From Eubacterium sp. (GTDB lineage Bacteria > Bacillota > Clostridia > Peptostreptococcales > Anaerovoracaceae), in the NCBI GenBank assembly GCA_017533915.1, contig JAFWHX010000004.1, positions 1 through 64,000 of the forward strand: 64,000 nucleotides of DNA. The letters are read 5' to 3'. Position 1 is the stretch's first letter, and every line of letters starts with the position of its first letter. Positions 1-6,248 of this stretch are shown here, piece after piece. The notes below the pieces were generated by a model. It was not told where the DNA came from, made no database searches, and saw only the letters and a list, made by a program, of their open reading frames with translations. Position numbers and translations under genes: made by a program.

Positions 1-312
1 CATGTGGAAACGGTAACACTGTTGTCCCACCAATCCAAGGAACATGTCATAATTGGCATAGATACTGAAGAAGTAGTCAATGATAACTCTCTTGCTGCCC
101 CTACGTATAAGAACATAAAAGAGTGGATTTTCGAGACGTACGGGGTGAAGATGCACACTGCGTACATTGCTCAGGTGAAGCGGAAATATGGACTGCCGAT
201 GAGAGAATGCAGCCATAAGTCGAAGGATAAAGACTATGTTCCGCAAGTAGTATCTGTAGAGCAAGAGCAGATGATTGTTGAAGCGTTGAAGCATTTCAAG
301 GCGATAGAGTAA
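1..312 (+). CDS. C-terminal fragment of an RlmD-type 23S rRNA uracil methyltransferase-like protein (5' end outside window)
   Basis: The frame is open from the first base, reading HVETVTLLSH, so this is the 3' end of a longer gene. HVExVxLL is the usual end of the catalytic domain of RlmD/RumA-type uracil-5 methyltransferases. Clostridial members carry an extra C-terminal helical domain of the form TYxxIKxxxxxxxGxKxxxxYIAQVKxKxG, and residues 34-62 here match that pattern (YKNIKEW, YIAQVKRKYGL). The catalytic part is not visible. Some large serine recombinases end in a similar VExVxLLS tail, so a recombinase tail is the main alternative. The 3' end of rumA is a known integration hotspot for conjugative elements, which would fit the mobile genes that follow. 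A GTG at base 4 could start a stand-alone small protein but has no visible ribosome site in the window. Confidence 0.5.
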   Translation, partial: HVETVTLLSHQSKEHVIIGIDTEEVVNDNSLAAPTYKNIKEWIFETYGVKMHTAYIAQVKRKYGLPMRECSHKSKDKDYVPQVVSVEQEQMIVEALKHFKAIE

Positions 313-336
313 ATAATATGATTGCTTAAAGAACAG

Positions 337-362
337 CGGGAGGGGATAATCCCTCCCGTTTA
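337..362. terminator. Hairpin terminator between convergent genes
   Basis: A perfect 8-bp stem (CGGGAGGG, 337-344, with CCCTCCCG, 351-358) has a 6-nt loop and is followed by TTTAAT. It lies between the + strand gene ending at 312 and the - strand gene ending at 373, so it may serve both directions. The T-tract is short. Confidence 0.6.
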
Positions 363-372
363 ATATGCTGCT

Positions 373-750
373 TTATAATGTCTTTTCTTCCATAGATGTC
401 TTTGACTGCGATACACGATAATTAGGAACTGACACATCTTCAGAGACATATCCTTTCTCATAAAGCAGATGCTGCAATGCTGCCGCCTCAGCATGTATAC
501 TTTCTATGTCAGCCGGGATGTATGTCCTCTGACGTGCAGGACTGTCTGCATCTTCGAAAATCACTTGGATTTTTGCTCCCTTAATCATTATCTCATTTGG
601 AGTAACCATCTCCGCAGTCAGGCCATCTTGCAGAACCAGATAGATCCCGTCAGAATGCCTCTTGACGATCTTGACGATGTTGGTACTGATATGATCGCCT
701 TTTTTTCTGAGGGCAAACCGAAGCCTGTCTTTTACATTTTTCTCTGCCAT
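373..750 (-). CDS. Hypothetical protein downstream of mobV
   Basis: This 125-residue soluble protein matches no family I recognise. It begins with a basic stretch (MAEKNVKDRLRFALRKKGDH), continues with a predicted beta-rich segment around residues 25-75, and ends in a Ser/Lys/Glu-rich tail. The start codon lies one base after the stop of the MobV relaxase (TGA-T-ATG), so the two genes are almost certainly co-transcribed and perhaps translationally coupled. That placement suggests an accessory role in mobilisation, but this is inference from position only. Confidence 0.6.
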   Translation of the reverse strand: MAEKNVKDRLRFALRKKGDHISTNIVKIVKRHSDGIYLVLQDGLTAEMVTPNEIMIKGAKIQVIFEDADSPARQRTYIPADIESIHAEAAALQHLLYEKGYVSEDVSVPNYRVSQSKTSMEEKTL

Positions 751-751
751 A

Positions 752-1540
752 TCATCTCACCTTCTCTTTCTTATAAGCAACTGCAGGACAAATTTCGTAC
801 TCAAGCGTAGGCCCGATATCTTCACCATGGATACCGCTATCGATCTCATCGAGAAGACCGGAAATCTCCTCAATATCCTCTTCTGGTATATATTCTTCGA
901 GTTTTGCGACAAGACTTTTAACTCTTTCAACTCTTGTGCTTAATTCCTTAAGTTCAGGGATGGTTTTATTCCCGCCGGTTTTCTTCGTGACTCCGTTAAG
1001 AAGTTGTCCCTTTTTTGCAAGACCTTTAGAAATCAAATCAGCCTCAAGTGATTTTTGAAAATCACCAAGTTCTCTTCTGTCAAGTAATGTCTTGGCATTC
1101 ACCTTCCATCTGTTCTTCTTTTCATCATAGACACGAGGCACAAAGCACAGGTGTATGTGGGGAGTACTCTCGTCTTTATGAACCCATCCTCCTACGAAGC
1201 TGTCCTTGCCATACCGTCTAACAACAAATGCGGCGCAAGCCTGGAAGAACGAATGCTCATCGCCCTGGAAATCTTTAGGCAGGCTCACCACCCAGTCAGC
1301 CATGATAATGACATCCTTGCGGTTCATTACATATGTCTGAGCGAGTATCTCGTTTAAACGTTCTTTGCCAGAAGGGGACTTTCCATTCAGAAGAAAAGAA
1401 TAATTTTCTTTGGTCTTGGCATCATCAATATTTGATCCGGAATTATATTTTCTGTATTTGCCTGTTTCATCCTTCACTCTCTCGCAGTGCTCAAGGATGC
1501 GGGTAGCGGCACCTTTTGTAAATTTCTTTACATGAGCCAT
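752..1540 (-). CDS. MobV/Pre-family relaxase
   Basis: This 262-residue protein belongs to the Mob_Pre (MobV) family, relaxases that nick plasmid or element DNA at oriT. It opens with MAHVKKFTKGAATRILEHCERV, close to the family N-terminus with its early conserved basic segment. Around residues 120-135 it carries HKDESTPHIHLCFVP, the HxDExxPHxH metal-binding motif that defines the family. Residues 165-185 (LGDFQKSLEADL) match the usual end of the relaxase domain, and a short helical tail follows. The protein is shorter than most MobV enzymes (about 400-500 residues) because the long coiled-coil C-terminus is missing. A candidate oriT lies directly upstream on the same strand. It would allow mobilisation by a helper conjugation system; no type IV secretion genes occur in the window. 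Confidence 0.88.
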   Translation of the reverse strand: MAHVKKFTKGAATRILEHCERVKDETGKYRKYNSGSNIDDAKTKENYSFLLNGKSPSGKERLNEILAQTYVMNRKDVIIMADWVVSLPKDFQGDEHSFFQACAAFVVRRYGKDSFVGGWVHKDESTPHIHLCFVPRVYDEKKNRWKVNAKTLLDRRELGDFQKSLEADLISKGLAKKGQLLNGVTKKTGGNKTIPELKELSTRVERVKSLVAKLEEYIPEEDIEEISGLLDEIDSGIHGEDIGPTLEYEICPAVAYKKEKVR

Positions 1541-1604
1541 AGCGTCATCACCTCAACTTTCTCAAAAAACAAAAAAACACTGACGTTTTCGTCAATTTGT
1601 CATA

Positions 1605-1660
1605 GGGGATAAGTATCTTCTACACTATGTTAATATTTTAACAAAGTATAGAAGAAATGT
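1605..1660 (-). other. Candidate oriT of the MobV relaxase
   Basis: Bases 1617-1654 form a 38-bp near-palindrome (CTTCTACACTATGTTAA pairing with TTAACAAAGTATAGAAG, few mismatches) about 80 bp upstream of mobV. Read on the mobV strand, the inverted repeat is followed by CATAGTGTAGAAGATACTT. This resembles the pMV158-class oriT, where an inverted repeat is followed by TAGTGTG and ATACTT with the nick in the TAGTG region. Position, strand and layout all fit. A transcriptional operator is the main alternative. Confidence 0.55.
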
Positions 1661-1703
1661 CAAGACCAGTACGCACCCAGAACACTCCATCGCGAGTGAA
1701 GGA

Positions 1704-1806
1704 GCAAGTTAGACCAGAATTTCTGGTTCTGGTCTACTTGCAGGGGAGTTCCCCTTGACCCCCGTTTCAGAGAGCAATAACTAATTTAGGTATTATTGCT
1801 CTCTGA
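1704..1806. repeat. Two long hairpins upstream of the ydbC-radC genes
   Basis: The first hairpin spans 1704-1741 (GCAAGTTAGACCAGAA with TTCTGGTCTACTTGC). The second has a perfect 14-bp stem (TCAGAGAGCAATAA, 1767-1780, with TTATTGCTCTCTGA, 1793-1806). Between them lies CCCCTTGACCCC, echoed by CCCTTGACCC in the leader at 2774-2816. The rest of the 440-bp gap (1541-1980) shows no gene. Without a T-run these look more like leader-RNA structures than terminators. Confidence 0.5.
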
Positions 1807-2009
1807 TCATAGCCTGAATAATACAATCGTTGTTAATCAGGACAATGAGACTCCTTTCAAAACGTCATCTATTGGGCTTGTCGATTATATGCATCTCGCA
1901 CGCCGATGCAAGGTAGTATGCCTTGCATCTCCACCTTGCTTCATCTTGTCTCGATGCATGTCTATTGCGATTTAAGTTATAGATGATAACTTTTGAAAGG
2001 AGAAACATC

Positions 2010-2228
2010 ATGCTGGAATATGAAGTAAAGAAACGAATTATTATTTTGTCGGAGAACAAGAAAACCCTCTGGACGAAGGAACTCAATCTGGTCTCGTGGA
2101 ATGGAGCAAATCCGAAATACGATATAAGGGATTGGTCTCCTGACCACCAGAAACTCAGTAAAGGGATTACCCTTACTGAAGCTGAAATGAATAGGATCAA
2201 AGATGCGATCCTCTGTGGAAGCATATGA
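2010..2228 (+). CDS. YdbC/PC4-like single-stranded DNA-binding protein
   Basis: This 72-residue protein resembles the YdbC family of bacterial PC4-like proteins, which bind single-stranded DNA with a small beta-sheet and one helix. Diagnostic segments are WTKELNLVSWNGANPKYDIR (residues 22-41) and DWSPDHQKLSKGITLTEAEM. The ATG at 2010 is preferred over one at 1983 because GAAAGGAGA sits 7-15 bases before it. A paralog lies at 12591-12818. Family members are common in conjugative elements. It is followed closely by the radC-like gene, so the two are probably one transcript. Confidence 0.85.
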   Translation: MLEYEVKKRIIILSENKKTLWTKELNLVSWNGANPKYDIRDWSPDHQKLSKGITLTEAEMNRIKDAILCGSI

Positions 2229-2241
2229 GGAGGAAAGAGAC

Positions 2242-2679
2242 ATGTATAAGGTCGAGTTTATGAAATGTAAGCTGGTGAAAGAAAGAAACTGCACTTACAC
2301 CCGCATCCAGACTCCTGCTGATGCTGTAGATATCCTGATCGACCTCGGATTAGCCGAGGCTTCGGAAGAATATGTATATCTGCTCTGCCTTAACTGCAAA
2401 GGCAGGATAACCGCGGTTCACGAAGTTGCTCATGGGTCGCTCTCCGAATGTCCGATGTCAACGAAAGCGATCTTTACAAGAGCGCTACTCAGCGGTTCAT
2501 CGTCTATTATCGTCGCACATAACCATCCTTCAGGAGACCCGTCACCATCGCAAAATGATATCGATGTGACTGAAAAACTTAAAAAGGCAGCAATGCTGCT
2601 CGATACACCGGTACTGGATCATCTTATTATCGCTTCTGATAAATCGTTCTACAGTTTCAAGGAAAATCAAATGATATAA
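2242..2679 (+). CDS. RadC-like JAMM/MPN+ domain protein
   Basis: This 145-residue protein is a RadC domain without the N-terminal helix-hairpin-helix of chromosomal RadC. The JAMM metal site is complete: HNHPSGDPSPS followed by D (residues about 94-106), with a preceding Glu in HEVAHGS. Short RadC proteins of this kind are typical cargo of plasmids and conjugative elements, where their function is unproven; repair or anti-restriction roles have been suggested. The ATG at 2242 follows GAGGAGGAAAG with correct spacing and starts 13 bases after the YdbC-like stop codon, so an operon is likely. An ATG at 2203 would overlap the preceding gene and lacks a ribosome site. Confidence 0.85.
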   Translation: MYKVEFMKCKLVKERNCTYTRIQTPADAVDILIDLGLAEASEEYVYLLCLNCKGRITAVHEVAHGSLSECPMSTKAIFTRALLSGSSSIIVAHNHPSGDPSPSQNDIDVTEKLKKAAMLLDTPVLDHLIIASDKSFYSFKENQMI

Positions 2680-2731
2680 CTCATTCATTTATGCTTTTCA
2701 TTTTACCGCCGGCGATCCAGCCGGGTAAAGG

Positions 2732-2760
2732 GTCCTGCGAGATTATTCGCAGGACTTTTT
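2732..2760 (+). terminator. Rho-independent terminator after radC-like gene
   Basis: A perfect 9-bp stem (GTCCTGCGA, 2732-2740, with TCGCAGGAC, 2747-2755) is followed directly by TTTTT. It ends the ydbC-radC transcript about 50 bases after the stop codon. Confidence 0.85.
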
Positions 2761-2773
2761 CAGTGAAAAAGCG

Positions 2774-2816
2774 TTGCCCTTGACCCGACCGTCTCGCGTC
2801 GGTCTTTGCTGGGCAA
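2774..2816 (+). promoter_or_regulatory. Structured leader upstream of the DUF5688 gene
   Basis: A nested stem is visible. TTGCCC (2774-2779) pairs with GGGCAA (2811-2816) and encloses GACCG (2787-2791) with CGGTC (2800-2804). It contains CCCTTGACCC, as in the hairpin region upstream of the YdbC-like gene. The structure ends 38 bases before the start codon at 2855. Whether it is an RNA leader or a DNA-level site is not clear. Confidence 0.4.
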
Positions 2817-2854
2817 TAAATCATTTCTGATGAATAAACGAAAGGAGAAATAAG

Positions 2855-3721
2855 ATGGATATCAGGAAAATGAGAGAAGACGTTATTGCAGTAATGAGAG
2901 AAATGGAAATCCCGTACGAGCTGGAGACTGCTGATATAGTAAAAATCAATGACAGTCATATGTACGGTATCGTATTCAAACAGGGTGATGTCGGAAAGAC
3001 GATATACATCAATGACTTTATGGATACAGGTGCCTCTGCTGCGGATATTGCAGAGCAGATCATTACAGCCTGTGAAACAGCGACTGATGTGCCGCCATTC
3101 GATATGATCGATACTCTGAAAGCCGGTCAGCCGATATCCGAGATCAGCGATAATCTGTACGTGGCTCTGGTCGGCGATGATCGCAATGAGGAGTATCTGA
3201 AACAGGTCATATCAATGCCTGCCGGCAGCGGTCTTTCCTTCATCTGCCAGGTCAGATACAATACCGGTGAAGGGTTCATGTCAACGACGATCACAAAGGA
3301 TCTCGCAAAGTCAAACAACTGGAATATCCAGGAGCTGTTCGATATTGCATTGACCAACACAGATGAAAAAGACCCTGCAGTTATGTACGGCATGAACGAT
3401 GCATTGTTCATGGAAGCGAAGAATAATCTGCTGTCATCGGATGAAGATGTATCAGACGAAATGCTGATCCTGTCCAACAGATCCGGTATGTTCGGAGCAG
3501 TAGCGATGTTCCTTCCGGATGTTATCGATAAAATTCATGACAGACTGAAACAGGCATTCTTTGCGATCCCATCATCAATCCACGAATTCATTATCATCCC
3601 GGAGTCTTCTGGTATGACGATGCCTGCTCTCAATGCGATGTGCAGAGAGGCGAATGCGACCGTAGTCAGATATAACGAGATCCTGTCCGACAATGTGTTG
3701 TACATGCCTTATAAGAAATAA
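2855..3721 (+). CDS. DUF5688 family protein
   Basis: This soluble protein of 288 residues has the features I associate with DUF5688, a family frequent in Clostridia conjugative elements. It has an N-terminal helical segment, a YIND(F) element near residue 56, and a C-terminal half with an IPSSIHEFIIIPE strand. It ends in NATVVRYNEILSDNVLYMPYKK. No catalytic motif or membrane segment is evident and the biochemical role is unknown. The start is fixed by GAAAGGAG seven bases before the ATG. It is a single-gene unit with terminators on both sides. Confidence 0.7.
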   Translation: MDIRKMREDVIAVMREMEIPYELETADIVKINDSHMYGIVFKQGDVGKTIYINDFMDTGASAADIAEQIITACETATDVPPFDMIDTLKAGQPISEISDNLYVALVGDDRNEEYLKQVISMPAGSGLSFICQVRYNTGEGFMSTTITKDLAKSNNWNIQELFDIALTNTDEKDPAVMYGMNDALFMEAKNNLLSSDEDVSDEMLILSNRSGMFGAVAMFLPDVIDKIHDRLKQAFFAIPSSIHEFIIIPESSGMTMPALNAMCREANATVVRYNEILSDNVLYMPYKK

Positions 3722-3810
3722 AATAGGCTCCATTCGGCGAATACCTATAAGACAGTTTTGAGTCAAAAAGTGAATTGGGTATCTGTCTGACAAGATTGGC
3801 CAAATAAGAA

Positions 3811-3842
3811 ACGGACTGTTGTTTTCAGCAGTCCGTTTTTTA
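3811..3842 (+). terminator. Terminator after the DUF5688 gene
   Basis: The stem ACGGACTG (3811-3818) pairs with CAGTCCGT (3829-3836) and is followed by a run of six T. It lies about 90 bases after the stop codon. Confidence 0.85.
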
Positions 3843-3881
3843 TTGACAAACATCCGATATCATACTATGAATAGCTACGTT

Positions 3882-3930
3882 CCCGGCAGAGGACCATTCA
3901 CGTGTTTCTCTGCCGGGGGAATTTCTTTAA
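3882..3930. terminator. Second hairpin before the SnoaL-like gene
   Basis: CCCGGCAGAG (about 3882-3891) pairs with CTCTGCCGGG (3908-3917) as a perfect 10-bp stem with a 16-nt loop. It is followed by GGAATTTCTTT. The weak T-tract makes the terminator call tentative. It separates the conjugative-type genes from the next transcription unit. Confidence 0.45.
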
Positions 3931-3942
3931 AAAACTTTTGAT

Positions 3943-3978
3943 GTAACTATTGACATTACATCTAAGAGATGCTATATT
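3943..3978 (+). promoter_or_regulatory. Promoter with Rrf2-type operator for the SnoaL-like gene
   Basis: TTGACA (3950-3955) and TATATT (3973-3978) are separated by exactly 17 bases. The 17-mer GTAACTATTGACATTAC (3943-3959) overlaps the -35 box and has GTAA/TTAC inverted ends. GATGTAA is also inverted against TTACATC here, and GATGTAAC recurs near 3990. An almost identical 17-mer sits in the same place in the promoter of the Rrf2 gene at 4818-4834, which implies co-regulation. Confidence 0.75.
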
Positions 3979-4043
3979 GTCATCGTAAGATGTAACCACA
4001 ATGATTGCAACACATAAAACACTATAATCAGGAGGATTCGATC

Positions 4044-4814
4044 ATGACTAACAAGGAAAAGGCCCTGGCGCTCATCAACACTTTCGCAACCGGTGATACC
4101 GAAAAAGCTGCTTCCCTTCTGGCAGAGGGCTACATTCAGCACAACCTGGCATACGGCACCGGCCGCGATGCTTTCGTCGGCAGCGTGGCATGGCTGGCTT
4201 CCGCGCCGGTTAAGACCACCGTAAACAACATCCGCGCCTTCGAGGACGGCGACAAGGTGTTCCTGCAGACCGTTTACAACTTCGCCGGAGCCGGTGAACA
4301 GGTGGCTTTTGACATCTTCCGCATCGACGAGGACGGCCTGATTGCAGAGCATTGGGACAACCTCGCTGCCAAGGCGGATCCCAACCCTTCTGGCCATACG
4401 CAGACCGACGGTACAATGGAGAAGAAGGTTGTCGATAAGGAAGAGACCCGCAAGGTCGTTGCTTCTTTCGTCGGCGACGTGCTGCGCGGCGAGAATCCCG
4501 ACAAGCTCACCAGCTATTTTGACGGCGACAACTATATCCAGCACAATACGGGTATTGCCGACGGCCTCTCTGGACTTGGCGCTGCGCTGGCCGCTCTTGC
4601 CAAGCAGGGCATCCAGATGATCTACAATAAGACGCACTACGTCCTGGCGGATGGAAACTACGGTCTCGCTGTCAGTGAAGGCACCTTCGGCGGAACTCCG
4701 ACCACCTATTACGATCTGTTCCGGGTAGAAGACGGCAAGATCGCGGAGCATTGGGATGTCATGGAGACGCTGGCCGCTGAGGATACCTGGCAGAACCGGA
4801 ACGGCAAGTTCTGA
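4044..4814 (+). CDS. Tandem SnoaL-like (NTF2-fold) protein
   Basis: This 256-residue protein consists of two SnoaL-like domains in tandem. Each contains YIQHN near its start (residues about 27-31 and 162-166). Each ends in a strand of the type FDIFRIDEDGLIAEHWDN and YDLFRVEDGKIAEHWDV (residues about 93-110 and 221-238). SnoaL-like folds are small alpha+beta cones used by isomerases, aldol-type enzymes and many uncharacterised oxidative-stress proteins; the substrate cannot be read from sequence. The ATG at 4044 follows an ideal AGGAGG. The gene is clearly GC-richer than its flanks and is not followed by a terminator before the Rrf2 gene. The shared operator makes it the probable target of that regulator. 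Confidence 0.8.
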   Translation: MTNKEKALALINTFATGDTEKAASLLAEGYIQHNLAYGTGRDAFVGSVAWLASAPVKTTVNNIRAFEDGDKVFLQTVYNFAGAGEQVAFDIFRIDEDGLIAEHWDNLAAKADPNPSGHTQTDGTMEKKVVDKEETRKVVASFVGDVLRGENPDKLTSYFDGDNYIQHNTGIADGLSGLGAALAALAKQGIQMIYNKTHYVLADGNYGLAVSEGTFGGTPTTYYDLFRVEDGKIAEHWDVMETLAAEDTWQNRNGKF

Positions 4815-4817
4815 GAA

Positions 4818-4853
4818 GTAACCATTGAAATTACAGCAGGTCTGATGTATGAT
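4818..4853 (+). promoter_or_regulatory. Promoter with Rrf2-type operator for the Rrf2 gene
   Basis: TTGAAA (4825-4830) and TATGAT (4848-4853) are spaced by 17 bases. GTAACCATTGAAATTAC (4818-4834) differs from the operator-like 17-mer at 3943-3959 at only two positions and overlaps the -35 box in the same register. This suggests autorepression. Confidence 0.72.
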
Positions 4854-4879
4854 GTGCAGTGGAAACGGAGGGCTTAGTT

Positions 4880-5320
4880 ATGCAGATCTCAAGCAGGTTT
4901 ACCGTGGCACTGCACATCTTCACCTGTGTGGATGTCTTTAAGGATCAATATAAAGTAACCAGCGACTTCCTGGCAGGAAGCATCAATACAAACCCGGTCA
5001 TTATCCGGAAGATCCTCTCGCAGCTCAGCAAAGCGGACCTGATCACTGTCGCAAGAGGTACCGGAGGCGTCACGGTCAACCGTCCTCTTTCAGAGATCAG
5101 TTTCTATGATGTCTATCAGGCGATCGAGCCGGTAGAAAACGGAGACCTCTTCCATTTCCATGACGCCCCCAATCCGGAATGCCCGGTCGGTCGGAATATC
5201 CACAAACTGCTGGACGGGAAGCTTAAGAGCATCCAGAACGCCATGGAGGATGAGATGAAGAAATATTCTCTCGCGGATCTCCACAGCGGAATGGAAGAGC
5301 TGCTCGAAAAGGAAGAGTAA
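4880..5320 (+). CDS. Rrf2 family transcriptional regulator
   Basis: This 146-residue protein begins MQISSRFTVALHIFTCVDVF, the standard Rrf2 N-terminus. A winged helix follows, with a recognition segment around residues 35-62 (NPVIIRKILSQLSKADLI, then ARGTGGVTVNRP for the wing). It lacks the three clustered cysteines of the Fe-S members IscR and NsrR; one Cys occurs at NPECPVG. It is therefore closer to the YwnA-like group, where effectors are poorly known. The ATG at 4880 is chosen because GGAGGG lies 8-12 bases upstream. A near-identical operator overlaps the promoters of this gene and the SnoaL-like gene before it, so it probably represses both. Confidence 0.85.
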   Translation: MQISSRFTVALHIFTCVDVFKDQYKVTSDFLAGSINTNPVIIRKILSQLSKADLITVARGTGGVTVNRPLSEISFYDVYQAIEPVENGDLFHFHDAPNPECPVGRNIHKLLDGKLKSIQNAMEDEMKKYSLADLHSGMEELLEKEE

Positions 5321-5464
5321 GATGCTTGAGCCTAAGTCCATACGATAATTAACGAGCGTACTGAACAAGAAAGGGCATCCGAAGAGATCAGTAGAGATAC
5401 AGATCCCAGAGGGTGCCTTTTGGTATGTCGAAATGTGGATAAGTGGTATGCCGGACATACCCGA

Positions 5465-5508
5465 GAGGGAGCCTTCCCTTGCCCTGCTTGCCAAGAGTGC
5501 GTTCCCTC
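5465..5508. repeat. Isolated hairpin with CCTGCTTGCCAAG core
   Basis: GAGGGA (5465-5470) and TCCCTC (5503-5508) flank CCCTGCTTGCCAAGAG. The core matches the conserved core of the five hairpins in the array at 9501-9718. It lies in a 200-bp gap between the Rrf2 gene and the TetR promoter, which otherwise shows nothing recognisable. It is probably a solitary member of the same repeat family. Confidence 0.5.
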
Positions 5509-5527
5509 ATAATGGTACAAATAAGCA

Positions 5528-5578
5528 TTGACCGTTTCGGTTATTTGTGCTATACTGTTCGTTGATGACCGAAACGGT
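5528..5578 (+). promoter_or_regulatory. TetR-type autoregulated promoter
   Basis: TTGACC (5528-5533) and TATACT (5551-5556) have a 17-bp spacer. ACCGTTTCGGT (5531-5541) overlaps the -35 box, and its exact reverse complement ACCGAAACGGT (5568-5578) lies just after the -10 box. Two palindromic half-site pairs bracketing a promoter are typical for a TetR-family autorepressor, here the gene at 5600. Confidence 0.75.
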
Positions 5579-5599
5579 TATTTAGAAAGGGGTGCTACC

Positions 5600-6205
5600 A
5601 TGGAAAAATTTCTTGCTCTATCAAATGAAAAGCAGGATACCATACGCAACGCGGCTCTGGCCTGTTTCGCAAAACATGGATATGAAAAAGCGTCGATCAA
5701 TGATATTGCGGTAGCGGCAGGTATCTCAAAGGCGTCTATATTCCAGTATTTTGGAAATAAGCAGACACTTTACCAGTATTTAGTTGATTACTGCGCTGCC
5801 CAAATGAAGCAAGCCTATAACACGAGTGCATTGGAGGAAAATACGGATTTCTTTGACCGTGTATGGGAAGCCAGTGTTATGAAAGTGGAAAACTTAAAAA
5901 AGCACCCGCATATTGCGTCGTTTATTGCAAGTGTGGCAGCGGAACCAACGCCTGAATTGAATAGTGCCATATTTTCAGAAGCAAATGAAAAATATATCGC
6001 ATCGCTTGTTCTGCATGAGCGGGATTATAAAAAATTCAGACACCCGGAGGATGCAGAATTAGTGTTTCAGATGCTTATGGTGCTTGCAAAGGGTATGTCC
6101 GTTCAGTTGGAAAGTGGAGTGGATTATGACAGCATGATGAAAGAGTTTCGAAACATCCTAGATATGTTAAAACACAACTTTTACAAGGAGGAATATCTGC
6201 CATGA
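5600..6205 (+). CDS. TetR/AcrR family transcriptional regulator
   Basis: This 201-residue protein has a TetR N-terminal helix-turn-helix at residues about 10-55. It reads IRNAALACFAKHGYEKASI, then INDIAVAAGISKASIFQYFG, with the FQYFGNKQTLY element that closes the DNA-binding domain. The C-terminal ligand domain is divergent, as usual, so the inducer cannot be inferred. GAAAGG and the ATG at 5600 set the start. Its stop overlaps the first ATG of the ABC ATPase (ATGA), so regulator and transporter form one operon. The ACCG-type palindromes around the promoter indicate autoregulation. Confidence 0.88.
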   Translation: MEKFLALSNEKQDTIRNAALACFAKHGYEKASINDIAVAAGISKASIFQYFGNKQTLYQYLVDYCAAQMKQAYNTSALEENTDFFDRVWEASVMKVENLKKHPHIASFIASVAAEPTPELNSAIFSEANEKYIASLVLHERDYKKFRHPEDAELVFQMLMVLAKGMSVQLESGVDYDSMMKEFRNILDMLKHNFYKEEYLP

Positions 6206-6248
6206 GTGTTAAAACACAACTTTTACAAGGAGGAATATCTGCCATGAG
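6165..6248 (+). repeat. 42-bp perfect tandem duplication over a start site
   Basis: The 42-base unit starting TGTTAAAACACAAC and ending GCCATGAG occurs twice (6165-6206 and 6207-6248) without a mismatch. It contains AAGGAGGA and an ATG. The unit length is divisible by three, so the duplication keeps frame. It creates two equivalent ribosome sites and start codons (6202 and 6244) for the ABC ATPase. Confidence 0.95.

Noticed and set aside
3972-4751. 259-codon minus-strand open frame
   Set aside because: It lies opposite the SnoaL-like gene, whose codon use, ribosome site and tandem domains are convincing. The antisense frame has no ribosome site or recognisable domain.
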